In this document: positions 10,099 to 18,298 of the stretch, piece by piece
Layout of the letters: each line of letters starts with the position of its first letter
Position numbering within the stretch: the first letter of the stretch is position 1
Assembly (NCBI GenBank): GCA_023145375.1
Contig: JAGLDY010000008.1
Location: forward strand, 1-49,234
Direction: 5' to 3'
From: Candidatus Sabulitectum sp.
GTDB taxonomy: Bacteria; Fermentibacterota; Fermentibacteria; Fermentibacterales; JCC-6
DNA: 49,234 nt
The notes under the pieces: generated by a model
What the model was told of the DNA's origin: nothing
The model's input: the letters and a program-made list of their open reading frames with translations, nothing else
Database searches by the model: none
Program-made: the position numbers and the translations under genes

Positions 10099-11139
10099 AT
10101 GAGAAGAAAGAAAGTAACTGTTTCCATTGTCCTGTTTCTTCTGCTGGTTCTTCAATCAGGCTGCATTGACAGCCCTGCCACAACCGAGCCGCCGAAGGAA
10201 TTTGTATCTGAATTCCAGTTGATATGGGATCTGTTTGACGGGCAGTACGTGGGATTCGCCGTGAAGGATGTGAACTGGGATTCAATCCACAGCCAGTACC
10301 ATTCTCAGGCAGAGGATGTCTCTTCCCGGGAGGAAATGACAGAACTGACAATTGCCATGCTATCAGAACTCTCTGATTATCACATACAGCTTCTGGACCC
10401 TTCCTGGAACATCACTGAGACATACTCGCCGGATATTTATGAGAACTATGATATGGATGTTCTCATGTCTTACCTTGAACCATGGGATTTTCAATGGATG
10501 CAGGAAGACATCTGGGGGTACTGTCTTGCAGGTGAAGATTCCATTCCTTACTTCGTGATTGCGTCATGGAGCAGTGATTTCAACTCAAGTCTTTTCAGCA
10601 ATGTTCTTCAGCCGCTCCTGAACAGACCGGGACTGATACTGGATATCAGAATGAACCCCGGCGGTGTCGAAGGTCCTGTCAACAATACCACTAGAATGTT
10701 CGTGGATGAATTGAGAACTGGATACCTGTGGCAGCAGCGTGTTTCCTGTGATACCCATGAGCTTTCTGAGCCGGAGGAATACATGCTTCATCCACGGGGA
10801 TGGTTCTTTGAGAATCCCATTGTTCTGCTCACAGGAGAGATGAACTCAGGTGTCAGTGAGATCTTTGTCTGCGAAATGGCGGAGCTGCCCCATGTAACCC
10901 TCATGGGCGGGGCAACACTTGGTGCCACCGATTTGTCAGTGGTCTACTGGGAGTTACCGGAGAGCTGGTATGTATCATGCCCCTCAAGAACAATCCTTCG
11001 ACCCGATTCTTCTGTAATAGAAGGCTTCGGGATTGCTCCTGATGTTGTTGTTGAAGCAACTGAAGCTGACTTTGAGGGCGGAGTTGACCCCATTCTCGAG
11101 AGCGCTTTCGAAAGCCTTGGAGCAGAAATACCTCAATAG
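10099..11139 (+). CDS. S41-family (C-terminal-processing-like) peptidase lipoprotein, active site atypical
   Basis: 346 residues from ATG 10099, chosen because GAGGAG lies 7 bases upstream and the lipoprotein signal MRRKKVTVSIVLFLLL...LQSGC begins there; in-frame ATGs at 10072 and 10084 lack good sites. The C-terminal half has the S41 landmarks in order: GLILDIRMNPGG, PIVLLTGEMNSGVSEIF (nucleophile region), GGATLGATDL and a closing GFGIAPDVVVEA. There is no PDZ domain. In the nucleophile motif the usual serine three residues before the glutamate is glycine, with serines at -4 and -1, and the lysine of the Tsp type is absent. It sits between the two cassette copies, where it could process their products; that is inference. 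Confidence 0.7.
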   Translation: MRRKKVTVSIVLFLLLVLQSGCIDSPATTEPPKEFVSEFQLIWDLFDGQYVGFAVKDVNWDSIHSQYHSQAEDVSSREEMTELTIAMLSELSDYHIQLLDPSWNITETYSPDIYENYDMDVLMSYLEPWDFQWMQEDIWGYCLAGEDSIPYFVIASWSSDFNSSLFSNVLQPLLNRPGLILDIRMNPGGVEGPVNNTTRMFVDELRTGYLWQQRVSCDTHELSEPEEYMLHPRGWFFENPIVLLTGEMNSGVSEIFVCEMAELPHVTLMGGATLGATDLSVVYWELPESWYVSCPSRTILRPDSSVIEGFGIAPDVVVEATEADFEGGVDPILESAFESLGAEIPQ

Positions 11140-11162
11140 TCTTTACTGCGAAAGGATGCAAT

Positions 11163-13637
11163 TTGAATTCAGGAAAGCAATTCCCTCAATTTTTGCCTGT
11201 GGTTTTATCTGCAATTCTTTTCTTGTCCGGAATAGTTTTCGCACTGGATGTGGGTGAGACTGTTGATCTTCAAGTACCTGATAATTCATATTTCCCGGAC
11301 ACACTGCGAATTCGGCAGTTCACATGCAGAGCAGTTACCGAAAACGCTTATTTTCTCGTGCAGGACACCAGCTACATTGATCTTCCCGACTCCTCAGCCA
11401 TTTTTCAGATCATCTGGGACAATCTTGTGGGGCAGGCAGAGATGGACAGCATCTCTTCGCAGTTTGACGGCGCTGGCGTAGATGTTTATGGAAGCGTAAC
11501 ATCTTTGTTCGGAGCCGTACCTCAAACTGTGAATGATGATGATAGAATATGGGTTGTGTTCGCAGATATACCTGATTACTACCCTGTTCCCGGTGCACCC
11601 ATGTTTGTCAGACTGCAAAGCCTTGTCTGCACATGGCCGGAGGATTTTGATGGTGACTTCAATACTGGCAACAACCACGATGCTATTTATGTGAATCTTG
11701 GTGCCTACAAGAATCTACCTGGTGAGCCATGGCAGCTGATCCGCGGTTCGCTCCATACATGGTCGGTTGCTACAGGATTTGGACAATTTCTGAGAATAGC
11801 CAACAACAGATATGAGGATAGATGGGTAATTAGGGGGCTTGGGCTGTTTGCTCAGTTCATGTGTTACGGTTTAACCTCCGAGTACAATGGGCGACTGGGA
11901 CTAAGGGCTTACATCAGAGATTTCTCCAGAGGTGGAGGTATAGAGCTTTCATCCTGGTGCTCAGGTCAGACAGGAAGAGATTTTGGAGTTAATCAGGGAG
12001 GAGAATTTCTCTGGTTCAAATACATCGAACAGCGATTCGGAGCTGATGTTATTTCTGAGATCGTGATTTCTCCCAAAGCAGGCATGACTGGTATTGCTAA
12101 TTCCATTGACCCTTCCGTACCAGACAGCATTGCTGAGGAAACCACGATTTATCCTCTGTACGAGGACTGGCTTATCACCAACCTTGTTGCGCACATCGCC
12201 GGCGGTTATGCCGGAGGAATTTACAGATACAACTTTCTCGATGGAACTGAATATACCTTTACAATGATAAACAGCCCGGCTTCTTTTATGGGAGAATTTT
12301 CAACCTACCCGATCGGTACATGGATTGCGAATCCATACTACGGGATCAGCGCACAGACTTTTGCTGCTCAGTATGCGGATTTCCAGGGAGACTATTCACT
12401 GACAGGAGATACAACTGTTTACTTTAACGGAATGTTCAATCAGAATACCGGCTCCGGATCAAATCTTAATGGCCGCTGGACTGTTTACAAGATCGTACTC
12501 TTTGATGACTCCACATTGCACTCGGTTGATTCGCTGGAATTCAACGAATTCTACAACGGCACTTTTTCTCTGGAAGGCTTCCGCACCTGCCTTGTTTTAA
12601 CCAATAACAACCCCGGAGGTACTGCAAGGATCAGATATGTCCTGAGTCAGGACACAGCCCCTAAAAGCCTTTTCCTGGCCGCTTTGCAGAACGGAATCAA
12701 TCTGCATTATCTGCAGGTATACACCAGCTTGCTTCGCGAAGAGACCCAGACACCTTACGGGTTCGACTGGGCCGGGCCGGAATTGGAGTTATCTAAATTA
12801 AACTCTGACGGCTCTGCGGACAGCACTGCCATAATACCAATGGATTTCTTATCCGGCACTCTCTGGACCGGACAGGCTCAGGCCTGGATAGCAGGGAATT
12901 ACAATCTTGTATGCAGCGGTTTTGACAGCCTGGGTGTTCCACACCGGGATTCTTTACTGCTTGCTGTTGGATACGGTGGAGCAGGGAAGCTTCTTCTGGA
13001 TATTCAGACCGCCAGACTGGAGATCGATGCTGGCATTCTCCCCCAGGGTGCCATGGCTTCTCTTGTGGAATCAAATGCGCTTGGTGTTTCCATTTCCAGC
13101 GATCTTCCTCTTAGTTCAACAGGTGTTTTTCTTTCCGGTTTCAAGACAACCCCGGTTGCCTTATCCTTCCATCAGGGTTTGATCTCTTTCCCTGCGGAAA
13201 CTGCGGAGGGAGCTATTTTTCGGCTTGACGGGGAACACTGGCAGAAGTTAAACAGCTATTTTCTTTCAGGAAGAATGTATTCTACTGTGGTGGGAGAAGG
13301 AATTTATGTTTTCGGTGACAGTCCGGGATTATTCTCTCCGGAGATCTCCACGGTACCGGTTTTCCAGGGCAGCTCACCAAATCCATTCAACTCTCTTGTT
13401 TCTTTCCGGTTCTCCATACCCCAGTCAGGCAATGTTTCCCTGGTCGTCTATGATTTGTCTGGAAGACTTGTGAATACACTGGCAAGCGAGCAGATGCTCC
13501 CGGGGCAGCATACAGTCTTCTGGTCAGGGACAAACGATTCCGGTATCCAGATTCCTTCGGGAGTTTACTTTGCCAGGCTTACTGCTACCGGTTTTTCGGA
13601 AACGGTTAAATTGGTTCGAGTGAGAGGAGGAATATGA
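11163..13637 (+). CDS. Secreted metallopeptidase-like protein with degenerate active site, FlgD-like C-terminal domain (copy 2)
   Basis: 824 residues. The start is TTG 11163, six bases after AAAGGA, giving a signal peptide that aligns with copy 1 (VFALDVGETV versus AFALNVGETV). It is collinear with the protein at 4320 throughout, including the lost zinc site (RGSLHTWSV and WVIRGLGLFAQ in place of HEFQH and WVNEGMSE), conserved NNHDAIYVNLGAYKN and GQTGRDFGVNQGGEFLWFKY, and a FlgD/Por-tail-like end (SPNPFNSLVSFRF, VYDLSGRLV, SGVYFARLT). Both copies keep the altered residues, which suggests a retained non-peptidase role. The stop overlaps the next gene. Confidence 0.7.
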   Translation: MNSGKQFPQFLPVVLSAILFLSGIVFALDVGETVDLQVPDNSYFPDTLRIRQFTCRAVTENAYFLVQDTSYIDLPDSSAIFQIIWDNLVGQAEMDSISSQFDGAGVDVYGSVTSLFGAVPQTVNDDDRIWVVFADIPDYYPVPGAPMFVRLQSLVCTWPEDFDGDFNTGNNHDAIYVNLGAYKNLPGEPWQLIRGSLHTWSVATGFGQFLRIANNRYEDRWVIRGLGLFAQFMCYGLTSEYNGRLGLRAYIRDFSRGGGIELSSWCSGQTGRDFGVNQGGEFLWFKYIEQRFGADVISEIVISPKAGMTGIANSIDPSVPDSIAEETTIYPLYEDWLITNLVAHIAGGYAGGIYRYNFLDGTEYTFTMINSPASFMGEFSTYPIGTWIANPYYGISAQTFAAQYADFQGDYSLTGDTTVYFNGMFNQNTGSGSNLNGRWTVYKIVLFDDSTLHSVDSLEFNEFYNGTFSLEGFRTCLVLTNNNPGGTARIRYVLSQDTAPKSLFLAALQNGINLHYLQVYTSLLREETQTPYGFDWAGPELELSKLNSDGSADSTAIIPMDFLSGTLWTGQAQAWIAGNYNLVCSGFDSLGVPHRDSLLLAVGYGGAGKLLLDIQTARLEIDAGILPQGAMASLVESNALGVSISSDLPLSSTGVFLSGFKTTPVALSFHQGLISFPAETAEGAIFRLDGEHWQKLNSYFLSGRMYSTVVGEGIYVFGDSPGLFSPEISTVPVFQGSSPNPFNSLVSFRFSIPQSGNVSLVVYDLSGRLVNTLASEQMLPGQHTVFWSGTNDSGIQIPSGVYFARLTATGFSETVKLVRVRGGI

Positions 13638-14692
13638 TGAAGAATGCAATTTTCTTCTCTTCTCTATTTTTTCTTGCTTTATTCGGCGCAGCATGCATGC
13701 ACAATCCGTCAGATCTTCCGGAGCCGGAGGGTTATGACGGTTTTCTTGAACTGGGCTGGCAGGCTATCCAGCAGGATCAGTATCTGGAAGCTTTTGAATA
13801 CTTTCAGCAGGCGATTGACGTGGATGTTATGAGAGCTGAAGGTTTCCTGGGAGCAGGAGTTGCCTCACTTTTCCTTGAGGATTATTGGGATCAGGGAAAC
13901 GATTTCTTACAGATTGCAATTCAGAGGGATCTGGGAATATCAATTGTGGTACAGCATCTGGAGGAAGTGCAGACCCAGGACACATTGTGGACGCTTTTTG
14001 AATGTGTTGATCCTGACCTTCCAGAGGATTCACTTGACTTGTGGCTTTCACTTACCGCAGACTCAGGGGCTGTGTGGGTGGGATTGCAAATTTACAATTA
14101 CCTGACAGTGAATGAGTTAAACACAAACCTTCTATTCCGGTTCAGGCCTGTTCATGAAAATGCAGTTTCCTGTCTGGATCTTTATCATCCTGGAAGTGGA
14201 TGGTTTTTATACAGTGACAGTATGTCAGATGGTTATGTATATGTAACGGTGCCAGTGCATACTCTGTATGGGAGCGGAGAATACTACTATACATGGGTAA
14301 TGGTGAACCAGGGTCTCAGTTATGACTATGCGACATTTGATGCAGGAACATCAGCAGGTCAGATCACTCTTGATGCTCTGGCTATCTGGAGTGCATTACA
14401 GGAATTAAGGGGCGAAGACGGAGATATTCTTCAAGCAGCAGCCTGCGCCCAGGGACTTCTTCAGATAGCACCGGATTACAGCTTTGGCTACGGCATCCCC
14501 ATGCGGGAGAGTGTGTTTGATATTGACATTGTTGATGTAACAGCTTCAGGTGCCTCTTCTGCTTTCTTTTATACCAGATACATCTATGCGTGGAGTATGT
14601 GCAAGCATGCGGGTTACGGGCTTGATCTTGATCCACTGGCTGACGACTTTCTTTTTGATCTTCTTGAATTACTGATGCAGATGAAGGGCTGA
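13637..14692 (+). CDS. TPR-like lipoprotein of the secreted cassette (copy 2)
   Basis: 351 residues from ATG 13637 (six bases after AGGAGG; an ATG at 13634 overlaps the previous stop by four bases and is the alternative). Lipoprotein signal with lipobox GAAC. The same TPR-like N-terminal segment as copy 1 (GYDGFLELGWQAIQQDQYLE, AFEYFQQAIDVDVMRAEGFL) and the same spacing of downstream blocks (DPDLPEDSLDLW, YYTWVMVNQ, LLQIAPDYSFGYG). Function unknown. Gene order relative to neighbours is identical to copy 1. Confidence 0.7.
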   Translation: MKNAIFFSSLFFLALFGAACMHNPSDLPEPEGYDGFLELGWQAIQQDQYLEAFEYFQQAIDVDVMRAEGFLGAGVASLFLEDYWDQGNDFLQIAIQRDLGISIVVQHLEEVQTQDTLWTLFECVDPDLPEDSLDLWLSLTADSGAVWVGLQIYNYLTVNELNTNLLFRFRPVHENAVSCLDLYHPGSGWFLYSDSMSDGYVYVTVPVHTLYGSGEYYYTWVMVNQGLSYDYATFDAGTSAGQITLDALAIWSALQELRGEDGDILQAAACAQGLLQIAPDYSFGYGIPMRESVFDIDIVDVTASGASSAFFYTRYIYAWSMCKHAGYGLDLDPLADDFLFDLLELLMQMKG

Positions 14693-14695
14693 TCC

Positions 14696-16891
14696 ATGAT
14701 AACACTGTTTCAGATATTCGCCGTTTTTCTCTTTTCAATTACCGGCAATCCAGGTATTTGGCCCGACGGGGCTTCCATGCCGGTTACTTTCCACGGGAAC
14801 GATGCCAGACCTTTCGTAGAAGGCAGTATGCACAATTTATCGGATCTTTGGCCCTACTTTGTTAATTACGGGATGTATGGAGGGATGATGTGGCCCGGTG
14901 ATACATATTCTACATATCTTTCCTGGTCTTCTATCGTAGCTTCAGCGTTTGGTGAGGTTGATCCCAGTGGAATACCGAGTGCGTACGTGAGTACATGCTC
15001 TTACTTCAATTACACTTTTGAATTTTATCCCACTGAAGGCTATCCAATGGAAAAGATAGTTCCGGGTGAATTCTGTGATGAGTTCTCAACCTGGGGTGAA
15101 GATGACTGGTATGAAAACAATGAAAATCCCATGGGAGTGAAAACCAATCAGAGGGCTTACACCTGGGACACTCCCGGTTACAATCAGTTTGCTGTGAATG
15201 ACATTGTCGTTACGCACCATAGTGAATTCGGTAATCCAGGCGTTCCTCTGGATGCGTTCTGCTTTTCCATTTTTGCTGATGGTTCTGTTGCATCTGCTGA
15301 CCCCTACAAGTACTTCTACGATGATGACATGGTTTTTTATGATGGTCATGCCATATGGTGCAACGATCCCAATGCTACTTTCGACTATGAATTTGATGAT
15401 GGTTCGAAAGCAAGTCAGGCGGATATCTTCCTTTACCAGAGAAACCCGGATGCATCCTGGAGCGACCCCGAAGACGATATCTACTATCACTACAACTACT
15501 CCGGGTCGGATGGTATTGTTGATGCTGATGTAAACTCCGACGGTGTTTCTGATCACTTCACAGTACTATTCAAAACGGTGGGCGGAGACACCATTTACAC
15601 AGTAGAACCCAATACCGGTCTGGAGCTGTTTGCTGATGGAAGACCTCCTGAATTCTGGCATCACACAGTGGGAGATACCACTTATGCAGTTGTGCCGCGA
15701 AACACCAGCTACATGTGGGATGGCAACAACCAGGGGTCTTCAACTGACGATACCGGTGAACCCACTGTATCTCCTCCCTGCAACGGTTTTCTTGGCTGGC
15801 GTCTTCTTGATTTCTGGATCAAAAAAGCTGACGGCACCATTGAGAGACCTGTTGATGTGTTTGGCTGTCCGGTTCCTCTATCACATTGCTGGTGGAACGG
15901 TAACGGTATTCCCTACACTGACGAAGACAGTTACAGCTACATCTGGGGTGAGAACCAGTATTTCAGCGGTAGACAGAGCGGCCCTGCATACCTTGCAGGT
16001 TGGATCGGTGATCCCAGCGCTCCCAGCGCATTCCTGCCTGCTAACCCCGGCCCATTCCCTGTTGTGCATGACAATCCAATTGCAATGGGTTTTCAACCAT
16101 ATGACTATCAGTTTCTCATGACTTTCGGGCCGGTTGATCTGGCTGACGGTGACAGTCTTCATATTGTTGGCGGATGGGTCATCGGCCGTGGTCTTGATGG
16201 TCTCAGACAGCAGGCTGATAACATGCTGGATGCTTACTACCGTGATGGTGGCTGGGGCGTCCCTGATGTCCCCCCGGAACCGGTATTCTTCTATGAAACT
16301 TCATCAGGAAGTGTGGATCTGATCTGGAGCGATGAAGCGGAAGCATATGACCCTTTCGGCGGATATCGTCTTTACAGGTCTCTCTTCAACACAAGTGACT
16401 GGGAGCTGATTGATGAATTTGAGAGCGGTACATATCAGTATACTGACACTACTGTGAACAGTGGTTTCCCATATTTCTATTCACTTTGCGTCTTCGATGC
16501 CGAAACAAAAATAGAGAGCAGGCAGACCAACTACAAAAAGGCACTGGACGGTACTCCGATTCCTGTTATCCCCGGCTGGGCTGCAGATCCGGACTGGACT
16601 GAAAATGTGAGAGTTGTTCCAAATCCCTACAGAGGCTCTGCAGAGTGGGAACTGCCTTATGCAAACAAAATTGCCTTTGTTGATCTTCCCCCTATGTGCG
16701 ACATTCGTGTCTACACACTAAGTGGAGACCATGTAGTTACACTGCAGCACAGAAGCTACGGCGGTGATTCCGGGGAGGAATACTGGGATCTGACCAACAG
16801 CGACGGCAGGCTGGTCTGTACAGGTCTCTATGTTTACTGTGTACAAGCCTCAGATGATCATGTTATAAGCAAGTTTGCAATAATCAGATAG
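14696..16891 (+). CDS. Large secreted protein with Fn3-like and C-terminal sorting domains (copy 2)
   Basis: 731 residues, beginning MITLFQIFAVFLFSITG, a short signal peptide, three bases after the lipoprotein stop and with a weak ribosome site, so probably translationally coupled. It is collinear with the protein at 7853 and very similar through the middle (NPDASWSDPEDDIYYHYNYS, DADVNSDGVSDHF calcium-loop-like motif, CNGFLGWRLLDFWIKKADGT), with the Fn3-like module and the C-terminal domain (VRVVPNPYRGS, VYTLSGDHVVTL). The N-terminal 60 residues differ most. Its last 8 bases overlap the end of the convergent NifX-like gene. Confidence 0.65.
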   Translation: MITLFQIFAVFLFSITGNPGIWPDGASMPVTFHGNDARPFVEGSMHNLSDLWPYFVNYGMYGGMMWPGDTYSTYLSWSSIVASAFGEVDPSGIPSAYVSTCSYFNYTFEFYPTEGYPMEKIVPGEFCDEFSTWGEDDWYENNENPMGVKTNQRAYTWDTPGYNQFAVNDIVVTHHSEFGNPGVPLDAFCFSIFADGSVASADPYKYFYDDDMVFYDGHAIWCNDPNATFDYEFDDGSKASQADIFLYQRNPDASWSDPEDDIYYHYNYSGSDGIVDADVNSDGVSDHFTVLFKTVGGDTIYTVEPNTGLELFADGRPPEFWHHTVGDTTYAVVPRNTSYMWDGNNQGSSTDDTGEPTVSPPCNGFLGWRLLDFWIKKADGTIERPVDVFGCPVPLSHCWWNGNGIPYTDEDSYSYIWGENQYFSGRQSGPAYLAGWIGDPSAPSAFLPANPGPFPVVHDNPIAMGFQPYDYQFLMTFGPVDLADGDSLHIVGGWVIGRGLDGLRQQADNMLDAYYRDGGWGVPDVPPEPVFFYETSSGSVDLIWSDEAEAYDPFGGYRLYRSLFNTSDWELIDEFESGTYQYTDTTVNSGFPYFYSLCVFDAETKIESRQTNYKKALDGTPIPVIPGWAADPDWTENVRVVPNPYRGSAEWELPYANKIAFVDLPPMCDIRVYTLSGDHVVTLQHRSYGGDSGEEYWDLTNSDGRLVCTGLYVYCVQASDDHVISKFAIIR

Positions 16892-17324
16892 CTGTCCTCT
16901 TGCTTATCTTAAGAATACTGGTTTCTCTTTTTTCTGCTTTTGCTTCCTGCTTTTCTTTCAGAAGGTGAAAGTTGTCTTTCAGGTGAGTGAGCAGCAGCTC
17001 AATATCAATGATCTCTGATACTATGGGACAAACCATGGTATTCGTGTTGATCTTCTTGAAATTAGGGCTCATCTGACCTGCAATTATAAAATCAATATCC
17101 TCGCCAAGATATGAAAGTATTGATCTCCGTTTTTCAGTTGAACCGTGGGCAGTGGTTTCATCGACGTTCTTGAATTCATTCCTGATGTGTGTTGTGATGC
17201 TGCTCGTGCCGTCTTCCGCGACCTCACCCAGAACAAATGATTCAGAATCTCCGAAGTGCTTAGTTGTCAGCGAAACACCGTCGCTGCTGGCTATGGCGAA
17301 TTTGAATTTCTTTGTGTTTCTCAT
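16884..17324 (-). CDS. NifX/NifB-like dinitrogenase cofactor-domain protein
   Basis: 146 residues from ATG 17324 (MRNTKKFKFAIASSDG); an upstream ATG at 17342 is possible and neither has a strong ribosome site. Residues 7-110 match the Nitro_FeMo-Co fold seen in NifX, NifY, the NifB C-terminus and many stand-alone anaerobe proteins: AIASSDGVSLTTKHFGDSESF, then THIRNEF, a lone HGS, a helix ending LGEDIDFIIAGQMSP. No nif genes are nearby, so a nitrogenase role is unlikely; stand-alone members bind metal-sulfur clusters or have unknown roles. The C-terminal 35 residues are a charged helix rich in K and E. Its promoter carries a palindrome (see 17389-17417). Confidence 0.7.
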   Translation of the reverse strand: MRNTKKFKFAIASSDGVSLTTKHFGDSESFVLGEVAEDGTSSITTHIRNEFKNVDETTAHGSTEKRRSILSYLGEDIDFIIAGQMSPNFKKINTNTMVCPIVSEIIDIELLLTHLKDNFHLLKEKQEAKAEKRETSILKISKRTAI

Positions 17325-17388
17325 TTTGTATTTTTCTTTCATTGATGAATTGAGAGAAATGCAGTCTTTTCTTCTTTCAGTGGGAAGG

Positions 17389-17417
17389 CATATCTCCCAC
17401 CGGTGGGATGATGTCAA
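17389..17417 (-). promoter_or_regulatory. Promoter with palindromic operator in the spacer, upstream of NifX-like gene
   Basis: On the minus strand a consensus TTGACA (17417-17412) is followed by a 17-base spacer containing a perfect 14-base palindrome TCCCACCGGTGGGA (17395-17408), then GATATG (17394-17389), a weak -10. The palindrome inside the spacer suggests control by a dimeric regulator. The site lies about 70 bases upstream of the ATG. Confidence 0.45.
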
Positions 17418-17529
17418 GTCCAGCTGTATACGGTATTGCAAAAAACTGAATATTTGATTGTTCACCTGTAGAGCATGAGTACTCCTTAACCTGCTAATCC
17501 AAAACACTTTACTTGAATCATTGCGTCCC

Positions 17530-17560
17530 AGTAGCAGCACATTAGAAGTCAGCTGCTACT
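17530..17560. repeat. Inverted repeat, 9-base arms
   Basis: AGTAGCAGC (17530-17538) and GCTGCTACT (17552-17560) are perfect inverted copies with a 13-base loop. They lie between the NifX-like gene and hicA. No T-run follows on either strand, so a terminator is unlikely. The rest of the roughly 300-base gap 17325-17620 holds the two promoters listed and nothing else I can identify. Confidence 0.4.
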
Positions 17561-17584
17561 ATCAGGAGCAAAATCAATTGTAAC

Positions 17585-17619
17585 TTGACCGATCTTTCGT
17601 TGGTGTGTATAGTACACAC
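17585..17619 (+). promoter_or_regulatory. hicAB promoter with overlapping palindromic operator
   Basis: TTGACC (17585-17590), 17-base spacer, TATAGT (17608-17613): a near-consensus sigma70 promoter. A perfect inverted repeat GTGTGTA-TAG-TACACAC (17603-17619) covers the -10 box and the probable start site, as expected for autorepression by the HicB antitoxin. The hicA ATG at 17621 is so close that the transcript would be almost leaderless. Confidence 0.6.
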
Positions 17620-17620
17620 T

Positions 17621-17809
17621 ATGAATAGCAGAGATGTTATCAGGAAACTGAAAAATGATGGATGGGTTCTTCATCATGTTAAAGGGGATCATCATCAGTT
17701 TAAGCATCCAGAGAAGCTGGGAAAAGTTACTGTACCTCACCCGAAGAGAGATTTTCCTCTTGGAACTCTCCGTAGTATTTATCGACAGGCCGGTTGGGAA
17801 TGGAGGTGA
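17621..17809 (+). CDS. hicA: HicA-family mRNA interferase toxin
   Basis: 62 residues, a normal HicA length, starting MNSRDVIRKLKNDGW. It has the HicA dsRBD-like signature: (V/I)I-x-x-L-(K)-x-x-G-W near the start, the catalytic-histidine motif GDHHQFKHP, the strand VTVPHPKRD and the closing helix GTLRSIYRQAGW. HicA toxins cleave mRNA and are neutralised by HicB. I reject upstream TTG codons because they lie in the promoter. It is followed three bases later by hicB. Confidence 0.85.
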   Translation: MNSRDVIRKLKNDGWVLHHVKGDHHQFKHPEKLGKVTVPHPKRDFPLGTLRSIYRQAGWEWR

Positions 17810-17812
17810 TCA

Positions 17813-18214
17813 ATGAAATATCCAATTGTTATTCATAAGGACCAGAACTCTGATTACGGAGTAACCTTTCCTGATCTTCCGGGATGTTTCTCTGTAGGCT
17901 CTTCAATTGAAGAAGCTATTGCAATGTCCCAGGAAGCCGCTGAGTGCCATATAGAAGGAATGCTATTAGATTCCGAACCAATTCCTGTGGCATCGTCAAT
18001 CGAGAATCACCAGGATAATCCAGACTATAAAGATGGCTTGTGGGCATTGGTAAATATTGACGTAAGCAAACTATCACTAAAGGCAAAGCGCATAAATATA
18101 ACAATGCCTGAAAGATTGCTTAACACAGTTGATCATTATGCCAGGAATCATGGAGAAACTCGTTCCGGTCTGCTGGCCCAGGCCATTACCGAGTATATGG
18201 CAGAGCATCAATAG
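17813..18214 (+). CDS. hicB: HicB-family antitoxin with ribbon-helix-helix DNA-binding domain
   Basis: 133 residues after a near-perfect GGAGGTGATC site. Residues 1-60 are the HicB partial RNase-H-like fold (YPIVIHKDQNSDYGVTFPDLPGCF, then SIEEAIAMSQEAAECHIEGM), which binds HicA. Residues 90-130 are a CopG/Arc-type ribbon-helix-helix domain (RINITMPERLLNTVDHYARN, SGLLAQAITEYM), which would bind the palindrome over the promoter at 17603-17619. This is the classical two-gene toxin-first arrangement. Confidence 0.85.
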   Translation: MKYPIVIHKDQNSDYGVTFPDLPGCFSVGSSIEEAIAMSQEAAECHIEGMLLDSEPIPVASSIENHQDNPDYKDGLWALVNIDVSKLSLKAKRINITMPERLLNTVDHYARNHGETRSGLLAQAITEYMAEHQ

Positions 18215-18298
18215 AACTGGTGGCTAATTCCTGGCTTGAGGTGCTGTTACGGTTATGCAAATTGTTTAAGATTCATTTATGACTTTGGGAGGAGTCCA

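Noticed and set aside
16884..17324. Evidence for nitrogen fixation
   Set aside because: The NifX-like domain is common as a stand-alone protein in non-diazotrophs and no nif genes are nearby.
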